From assembly GCF_019977395.1 (NCBI RefSeq), contig NZ_AP024660.1:3720001-3784000 (forward strand): 64,000 bases of DNA, read 5' to 3'. A program made the position numbers and the translations under genes. The stretch comes from Arthrobacter sp. NicSoilC5. Its GTDB lineage: Bacteria; Actinomycetota; Actinomycetes; Actinomycetales; Micrococcaceae. Position 1 is the first letter of the stretch. Every line of letters starts with the position of its first letter. A model generated the notes under the pieces. That model worked only from the letters and a program-made list of their open reading frames with translations. It was not told where the DNA came from and ran no database searches. Below, one piece after another: positions 58,201-64,000 of the stretch.

Positions 58201-60819
58201 CTAAGCGTTGACGATCAACCCGAGCTCCGCCTTGGAGGCCAGGGCATCATGCCGGGGCAGGACGCGGACCGTGTAACCGAACGGCCCGGAGCGGTCGATG
58301 ACCAGGGAGCCGCTGAACAGGTGCCGCCCGCTGCCCAGGTCTTCCTTCACCTGGAGCTCCATCATGGTGATGTCGGCAAGGGCGTCGTTCTCCTCGGCCC
58401 GGCCGTAGGCCACCTCGACGCAGACGTCCTCCGGGGTGAGGACGTTCAGCGCCACGTAGGCGTTGACCTGGAGCGTGTCACCGATCTGCGGATCCTCGGA
58501 TACCCCCACCGAATCAACGTGCTCAACGTGGACCTGTGGCCAGGCGCCGCGTACCTTGGCGGACCAGGATGCCAGCGCACGGGCCTGGGCGTAGGAGTTG
58601 GCAGTGGCGCTGCGTCCCGCTTCCGCGGCGGGGCGGTACAGGATGTTCACGTAGTCGCGGAGCATGCGCTCAGCGGACACGGCCGGGCCGAGGTGCGAGA
58701 GGGTGTGCTTGATCATGGACACCCAGTGCGTGGGCACCTTCTCGCTCCGCGTGGTCGAGGGCCCCGCAGCACCAGCGCCTTCGGACACCGTTCCGCCGTA
58801 GAAGCGCGGCGCCACCTGTGTTTCCAGCAGCTCGTACAGCGCCGCCGCCTCGATGTCGTCCCGCTCCTCGGGGGAAGCGTCGTTGTTGGCCGTGGGAATC
58901 GCCCAGCCGTTCTCGCCGTCGTACATCTCATCCCACCAGCCGTCCAGGACGGAAAGGTTCAGCGAGCCGTTCAGGGCTGCCTTCATGCCCGACGTGCCGC
59001 AGGCCTCCAGCGGACGCAGCGGATTGTTCAGCCAGACGTCGCAGCCCGGGAACAGGGTCCTGGCCATGGCGATGTCGTAGTTGGGCAGGAATGCGATGCG
59101 GTGCCGGACCTCGGGATCATCCGTGAACCGCACCAGGTCCTGGATCATCTTCTTCCCGGCGTCATCGGCAGGATGCGACTTGCCGGCGATAACCAGCTGG
59201 ATGGGGTGGTCCTTGTGCAGGAGCAGCGCCTTCAACCGCGCCGGTTCGCGCAGCATCAGGGTCAGCCGCTTGTAGGTGGGCACGCGGCGGGCAAAACCAA
59301 TGGTGAGGATGTCAGGGTCCAGGACGTTGTCTGTCCAACCCAGCTCTGCGTCGGCCGCGCCGCGCTTCTTCCAGGCCGCCCGCAGCCTGCGGCGGACGTC
59401 CTCCACCAGGGCAGCGCGCATCTCGCGGCGCAGGGCCCAGACGTCGGCGTCGCTGACGTTGTAGGCCAGGTCCCATTTGCCCAGCGCTTCGGCCTCGCTG
59501 CCAAACTGGTCGCGGGCGAGCTTGGAGATGCGGCTGTCCACCCAGGTGGGCACGTGCACGCCGTTGGTGACCGAGGTGATGGGCACCTCGGAGTGGTCGA
59601 AGCCCGGCCAGAGGGCGGAGAACATGCCGCGCGACACCTCGCCGTGGAGCTTGGCCACGCCGTTGGCGCGCTGGGCCAGGCGCAGGCCCATGACCGCCAT
59701 GTTGAACACGGCCGGGTTACCGTCCGCGTAGTTCTCCCGTCCCAATTCCAGGACACGGTCCACGGGCACGTCCGGAGCCAGTCCGGCCTGGAAGAAATGG
59801 CTGATCTGGTTAATCTCAAACCTGTCGATGCCGGCAGGCACGGGCGTGTGCGTGGTGAACACGGTGGAGGCCCGCCCGGCGGCGAGTGCTTCGTCGAATG
59901 TCAGGGCCTGTTCGCCGGACATCAGTTCCTGGATGCGCTCGATGCCAAGGAGCCCCGCGTGGCCTTCGTTGGTGTGGAACACCTCCGGCGCGGCGCTGCC
60001 CGTCAGCTTCTGGAAGGCGCGCAGGGCCTTGACCCCGCCCATCCCCAGCAGCAGCTCCTGCTGCAGCCGGTGGTCGCCGCCTCCGCCGTACAAACGGTCG
60101 GTGATGCTGCGGGCGGCGTCGTCATTGCCCGGCACGTTGGAGTCCAGGAGGAGCAGGGGAACGCGTCCGACGTCGGCCCGCCAGATGTGTGCCAGCAGCC
60201 GGCGCCCGTTGGGCAGGGGAAGGGAGACCTCCAGGGCCTTGCCGTTGCCGTCGGGGGAGGGTTCCCGGAGCAGGGTCAGCGGCAGGCCGTCCGGATCCAG
60301 GACGGGGTAGGTCTCCTGCTGCCACGCGTCGCGGGACAGTGACTGCTTGAAGTAGCCCGCCTGGTACAGCAGGCCCACCCCGATCAGGGGGACGCCGAGG
60401 TCCGAGGCAGCCTTCAAGTGGTCGCCGGCGAGGATTCCCAGGCCGCCCGAGTACTGGGGGAGGACCTCGGTGATGCCGAACTCGGGGGAGAAGTAGGCGA
60501 TGGAGGCGGGTGCATCCGGGCCCAGGCCCTGGTACCAGCGCGGTTCCTGGAGGTACCGGTCAAGGTCCTGTTCTGCGGCGCGCACCCGGTCCACCACCGA
60601 CTGGTCCGCGGCGAGCTGCTGGAATTCCTCCCGGCTGACCATGCCCAGGAAACCGATGGGGTCCTGCCCGCTTTCCTCCCACAGCCGCGGGTTCAGCCCG
60701 GCGAAAAGCTCCCGGGTGGGGCGGTGCCAGGACCACCGCAAATTGCTGGCCAGCCTGGCCAAAGGCCGAATGGGTTCGGGGAGGACTGTACGGACCGTAA
60801 ACCTGCGGATTGCCTTCAC
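58201..60819 (-). CDS. glgP: Alpha-glucan phosphorylase
   Basis: An 872-residue glycogen/maltodextrin phosphorylase, releasing glucose-1-phosphate from chain ends. The N-terminal region has RPLARLASNLRWSWHRP typical of actinobacterial GlgP. The PLP-bearing Lys lies in EACGTSGMKAALNGSLNLS near residue 620, and HEC-type GYDIAMARTLFPGCD precedes it. The GTG at 60819 is preferred: a -10 TAGTGT (60832-60827) precedes it by 7 nt with -35-like TTCCGG 17 nt above, giving a leaderless mRNA. It is divergent from glgE. Confidence 0.94.
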   Translation of the reverse strand: MKAIRRFTVRTVLPEPIRPLARLASNLRWSWHRPTRELFAGLNPRLWEESGQDPIGFLGMVSREEFQQLAADQSVVDRVRAAEQDLDRYLQEPRWYQGLGPDAPASIAYFSPEFGITEVLPQYSGGLGILAGDHLKAASDLGVPLIGVGLLYQAGYFKQSLSRDAWQQETYPVLDPDGLPLTLLREPSPDGNGKALEVSLPLPNGRRLLAHIWRADVGRVPLLLLDSNVPGNDDAARSITDRLYGGGGDHRLQQELLLGMGGVKALRAFQKLTGSAAPEVFHTNEGHAGLLGIERIQELMSGEQALTFDEALAAGRASTVFTTHTPVPAGIDRFEINQISHFFQAGLAPDVPVDRVLELGRENYADGNPAVFNMAVMGLRLAQRANGVAKLHGEVSRGMFSALWPGFDHSEVPITSVTNGVHVPTWVDSRISKLARDQFGSEAEALGKWDLAYNVSDADVWALRREMRAALVEDVRRRLRAAWKKRGAADAELGWTDNVLDPDILTIGFARRVPTYKRLTLMLREPARLKALLLHKDHPIQLVIAGKSHPADDAGKKMIQDLVRFTDDPEVRHRIAFLPNYDIAMARTLFPGCDVWLNNPLRPLEACGTSGMKAALNGSLNLSVLDGWWDEMYDGENGWAIPTANNDASPEERDDIEAAALYELLETQVAPRFYGGTVSEGAGAAGPSTTRSEKVPTHWVSMIKHTLSHLGPAVSAERMLRDYVNILYRPAAEAGRSATANSYAQARALASWSAKVRGAWPQVHVEHVDSVGVSEDPQIGDTLQVNAYVALNVLTPEDVCVEVAYGRAEENDALADITMMELQVKEDLGSGRHLFSGSLVIDRSGPFGYTVRVLPRHDALASKAELGLIVNA

Positions 60820-60971
60820 CTGCGTCACACTAACCGACAACATGCGCGGCCGGAACCAGCTTTCGGTTTCTTTTGGGTAAATGACAGGGGCATGAAGAAA
60901 TTAGGCCGCGGCACGGCGATTTTAGGGAGCAGGCTTAGCAATCCGGGTCATTTCTCGCTAACGTCGAGCCT

Positions 60972-63053
60972 GTGACGACTAACTCAGGAACCAGTGCCGC
61001 ATCCACCAAAATGCCCCAGCGCAGTATCACCGAGGACTTGCGGTTTGGGCGTTTTCCCATCACTGCCGTGCAGCCCGTCGTCGAGGGCGGCAAATTCCCG
61101 GCCAAGGCCCTGCCCGGCGAGGCCATTGTCGTGGGCGCCACCGCCTTCCGCGAGGGGCATGACCAGCTCGGCGTCAGCGCCGTGCTCCTTGACCCCTCCG
61201 GCGCCGAGCGCCAGCGCGTCCGGCTTGCGCCACCGCGCGGGGAACGTGGCATGGGCACGGACCGCTGGGAAGGCGTGCTCACGCCGTCGGAAACGGGGAA
61301 CTGGTCTTTTGTCATCGAAGCCTGGCACGACCGCTACGGCACCTGGCACCACAACGCCGAAGTGAAGATCGACGCCGGAATCGACGTCGAACTCATGCTC
61401 GCCGAAGGTGCCAAACTGCTGGGCGAAGCGTCCGCAGAGGACTTCCGGGACGAGGTGGACCGGGCAGCCCTGCGGCATGCCTCGGAGGTCCTGGGCGACC
61501 AGTCCCGCAGCACGGAGGAACGGCTTGGGGCCGGGTTCAGCCAGGAAGTCGCGGACATCGTGTCCCGCCAGCCCATCCGGGAACTCGTCACCGTTTCTGA
61601 AAAATACCCCCTCCTGGTGGAGCGGGACCGGGCCGGGCGGGGCGCCTGGTACGAGTTCTTCCCCCGGTCCGAAGGCGCCGTCAAGGACCACAACACCGGC
61701 GCCTGGACGTCAGGCAACTTCCGTACCGCCGCCAAACGGCTGGACGCCGTGGCAGCCATGGGCTTCGACGTCCTCTACATGCCCCCCATCCACCCCATCG
61801 GCGTGCAGTTCCGCAAGGGACCCAACAACACCCTGGTGGCCGGCCCCAATGATCCCGGCTCACCCTGGGCCATCGGAGCCAAGGAGGGCGGCCACGACGC
61901 CATCCACCCCGACCTCGGATCCTTCGAGGACTTCGACGCCTTCGTGGCGCGTGCCAACGAACTGGGCCTGGAGGTAGCCCTGGACCTCGCACTCCAGGCC
62001 GCCCCGGACCACCCGTGGGTGCAGTCCCATCCGGAATGGTTCACCACCAGGGTGGACGGCAGCATTGCCTACGCCGAAAACCCGCCAAAGAAGTACCAGG
62101 ACATCTATCCGCTCAATTTCGATAATGATCCGGAAGGACTTTCCCGGGAAATTCTGCGGATCGTGCTGCTGTGGGTCAGCCACGGCGTAAAGATTTTCCG
62201 CGTGGATAATCCGCACACCAAACCGGTGTGGTTCTGGGAATGGCTCATTGCGGAAGTGGAAAAAGCCGAACCAGGTGTTGTGTTCCTGGCCGAAGCCTTT
62301 ACCCGCCCGGCCATGATGCACGCCCTGGGCAGGGCCGGCTTCCAGCAGTCCTACACGTACTTCACGTGGCGCAACACCAAGAAGGAAATCGAGACCTACT
62401 TCGAGGAAGTCAGCCACGAATCACCGGCGTTCTTCCGGCCCAACTTCTTCGTCAACACCCCGGACATCCTCACGGAATACCTGCAGTACGGCGGACCGGC
62501 GGCGTTCCGGATCAGGGCTGTCCTGGCCGCCACCGGAAGCCCGCTCTGGGGCGTCTACGCCGGCTATGAACTGTACGAACACGTTGCCCGGCCCGGTGCG
62601 GAAGAGTACATCGACAACGAGAAGTTCGAGTACAAGGCCCGCGACTGGGACGCCGCCGCCGAGTCCGGACGCACGCTGGCCCCGTACATCACCCGGCTGA
62701 ACCACATCCGGCGGGACCACCCCGCGCTGCTGGACCTGCAGAACCTGACGGTCCACCAGAGCACCGATGACTCCACTGTTGTCTACTCGAAGCACAAGAC
62801 CCTTCCCGACGGCTCCAAGGACACCATCATCGTGGTGGTCAACGTGGACCCGCACGTCACCAAGGAATGCAGCGTCTCCCTGGACCTGGCGGCCCTCGAA
62901 CTGGACCCGCAGGACATCACCCCGGGCGGCGGCTTCTATGTGGATGACCTTATCTCCGGCCAAAGCTGGGAGTGGGGCGAGTTCAACTACGTACGGCTTG
63001 ATCCGCACGTGGAGCCCGCCCACATCCTGAGCGTGAGGAGAATGCATCAGTGA
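60972..63053 (+). CDS. glgE: Alpha-1,4-glucan:maltose-1-phosphate maltosyltransferase
   Basis: A 693-residue GH13 maltosyltransferase that transfers maltose from maltose-1-phosphate to alpha-glucan, linking trehalose to glycogen-like polymer. The N-terminal beta domain ([24 protein letters not shown]) is typical. The catalytic region has [11 protein letters not shown] (nucleophile Asp), [11 protein letters not shown] (acid Glu) and GVYAGYEL. The GTG at 60972 follows a -10 TAACGT (60959-60964) by 7 nt (leaderless). Its stop overlaps the treS GTG (GTGA). Confidence 0.96.
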   Translation: MTTNSGTSAASTKMPQRSITEDLRFGRFPITAVQPVVEGGKFPAKALPGEAIVVGATAFREGHDQLGVSAVLLDPSGAERQRVRLAPPRGERGMGTDRWEGVLTPSETGNWSFVIEAWHDRYGTWHHNAEVKIDAGIDVELMLAEGAKLLGEASAEDFRDEVDRAALRHASEVLGDQSRSTEERLGAGFSQEVADIVSRQPIRELVTVSEKYPLLVERDRAGRGAWYEFFPRSEGAVKDHNTGAWTSGNFRTAAKRLDAVAAMGFDVLYMPPIHPIGVQFRKGPNNTLVAGPNDPGSPWAIGAKEGGHDAIHPDLGSFEDFDAFVARANELGLEVALDLALQAAPDHPWVQSHPEWFTTRVDGSIAYAENPPKKYQDIYPLNFDNDPEGLSREILRIVLLWVSHGVKIFRVDNPHTKPVWFWEWLIAEVEKAEPGVVFLAEAFTRPAMMHALGRAGFQQSYTYFTWRNTKKEIETYFEEVSHESPAFFRPNFFVNTPDILTEYLQYGGPAAFRIRAVLAATGSPLWGVYAGYELYEHVARPGAEEYIDNEKFEYKARDWDAAAESGRTLAPYITRLNHIRRDHPALLDLQNLTVHQSTDDSTVVYSKHKTLPDGSKDTIIVVVNVDPHVTKECSVSLDLAALELDPQDITPGGGFYVDDLISGQSWEWGEFNYVRLDPHVEPAHILSVRRMHQ

Positions 63054-64000
63054 GTTTCAACCCGCAAAGTTCCGGCCACTTCACTCCCAAGAGCACGTTC
63101 GAGCTAAATGCGCCTGGCCTTCAGCATGACCCTTTGTGGTACCGCAAGGCAGTGTTCTACGAAGTACTGGTCCGGGCGTTTGCGGATGCCAACGGCGATG
63201 GGTCCGGGGATTTCTCCGGACTCATCGACCGGCTGGACTACCTCCAGTGGCTGGGCGTGGATTGCCTCTGGCTGCCCCCGTTCTTCCAGTCGCCGCTGCG
63301 GGACGGCGGCTACGACATCTCCGACTACAACTCGGTCCTGGATGAATTCGGCACCATCAGCGACTTCAAACGGCTCGTGGCAGAAGCGCATGCCCGCGGC
63401 GTCCGGGTGATCATCGACCTCCCGCTGAACCACACCTCCGACCAGCACCCCTGGTTCCAGGAATCCCGGAAGGACCCGGACGGTCCCTTCGGCGACTTCT
63501 ACGTCTGGAGCGATACGGACGAGAAATACCAGGACGCACGTATCATCTTCGTCGACACGGAGGAATCGAACTGGACGTTCGATCCCATCCGCCGGCAGTT
63601 CTTCTGGCACCGGTTCTTCAGCCACCAGCCGGACCTGAACTTCGAAAATCCCAAGGTGATCGAGGCCGTCTTCGACGTTGTCCGGTTCTGGCTGGACCAG
63701 GGGATTGACGGTTTCCGCGCGGACGCCATTCCCTACCTCTTCGAGGAGGAGGGCACCAACTGCGAAAACCTTCCGGCCACCCACGAGTTCCTCCGCCGGC
63801 TGCGGGAAATGGTGGATGAACGCTATCCCGGCCGCGTGATCATCGCCGAAGCAAACCAGCCGCCCAACGAGGTGGTGGAATACTTCGGCACCGTCGATGA
63901 ACCCGAGTGCCACATGGCGTTCCACTTCCCCATCATGCCCCGCCTCTACTACGCGCTGCGGGACCAAAAGGCGGCGCCCATCATCGAAACGATGCGCGAC
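63050..64000 (+). CDS. treS: Trehalose synthase (maltose alpha-D-glucosyltransferase), cut by window end
   Basis: The first 317 codons are visible and the frame runs open to the window end. The GH13 TreS sequence is clear: [20 protein letters not shown] near residue 23, [15 protein letters not shown] near 120, [15 protein letters not shown] with the nucleophile Asp near 220, and [10 protein letters not shown] with the acid Glu near 265. It converts trehalose and maltose. The GTG at 63050 overlaps the glgE stop and has GAGGAG upstream, so it is cotranslated with glgE. The kinase that makes maltose-1-phosphate may follow outside the window or be fused downstream. Confidence 0.94.
   Translation, partial: MSFNPQSSGHFTPKSTFELNAPGLQHDPLWYRKAVFYEVLVRAFADANGDGSGDFSGLIDRLDYLQWLGVDCLWLPPFFQSPLRDGGYDISDYNSVLDEFGTISDFKRLVAEAHARGVRVIIDLPLNHTSDQHPWFQESRKDPDGPFGDFYVWSDTDEKYQDARIIFVDTEESNWTFDPIRRQFFWHRFFSHQPDLNFENPKVIEAVFDVVRFWLDQGIDGFRADAIPYLFEEEGTNCENLPATHEFLRRLREMVDERYPGRVIIAEANQPPNEVVEYFGTVDEPECHMAFHFPIMPRLYYALRDQKAAPIIETMRD

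Noticed and set aside
58249..60342. 697-residue open frame on the plus strand opposite glgP
   Set aside because: Antisense of a clear phosphorylase; no motifs and no RBS.

Overview
The window is a high-GC, gene-dense actinobacterial chromosome segment. The closest fit is Arthrobacter/Pseudarthrobacter (Micrococcaceae). This is inferred from the gene set: CarD, SenX3-RegX3 beside gpmA, the proteasome activator Bpa, GTP-type PEP carboxykinase, GlgE-TreS, DUF2516 and many leaderless transcripts. No genus-specific marker was read. I see no insertion sequence, prophage, integrase or CRISPR array. Four tRNA genes lie inside (Arg-ACG, Ser-GCT, Ser-TGA, Thr-CGT).

Layout. 1-8 kb: a TetR-type operator in front of a truncated ABC-ATPase-like gene, a class I flavin disulfide reductase homologue, tRNA-Arg, pckG with several upstream dyads, then manB, a hypothetical gene, nsrR and hmp on the minus strand (nitric oxide sensing and detoxification). 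8-12 kb: a RecQ-family helicase carrying a C-terminal phosphoribosyltransferase-like domain, which overlaps a convergent MFS exporter. 12-21 kb: a GNAT protein, an S9 prolyl-oligopeptidase-type peptidase, a large FAD/NAD(P)-binding protein and a 1507-residue secreted nuclease/5'-nucleotidase. 22-27 kb: a quinone oxidoreductase and a PadR-ABC ATPase-FtsX permease operon. 27-32 kb: cstA with its small YbdD/YjiX partner, bpa with an unknown neighbour, and an aldo/keto reductase. 32-40 kb: membrane and hypothetical genes, a type II NADH dehydrogenase, a polysaccharide deacetylase, and a stretch of small genes headed by a DosR/DevR-like box. 40-44 kb: tmk-holB-secreted hydrolase operon and a trans-sulfuration enzyme. 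44-53 kb: DUF2516, a methyltransferase, gpmA, phoU, senX3-regX3, a lipoprotein, carD, ispD-ispF and cysS. 54-64 kb: rlmB, glgX, a barnase-barstar pair, glgP, glgE and treS (cut by the window end).

Themes. (i) Glycogen and trehalose metabolism: GlgX debranches, GlgP releases glucose-1-phosphate, and TreS with GlgE links trehalose to alpha-glucan through maltose-1-phosphate (the connecting kinase is not in the window). (ii) Phosphate: SenX3-RegX3, PhoU behind a clear PHO-box promoter, and a secreted phosphate-scavenging nuclease/nucleotidase. (iii) Gas and stress sensing: NsrR-Hmp and a DosR-like box. (iv) Leaderless expression: at least 17 genes have a TANNNT -10 hexamer exactly 6-7 nt before the start codon and no Shine-Dalgarno sequence. 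This recurring signal also fixes many of the start codons chosen here.

Most of the window is core metabolism. The least explained items are the RecQ-phosphoribosyltransferase fusion, the small-gene cluster at 38.1-39.6 kb, the unknown gene beside bpa, and the barnase-barstar pair inside the glycogen locus.
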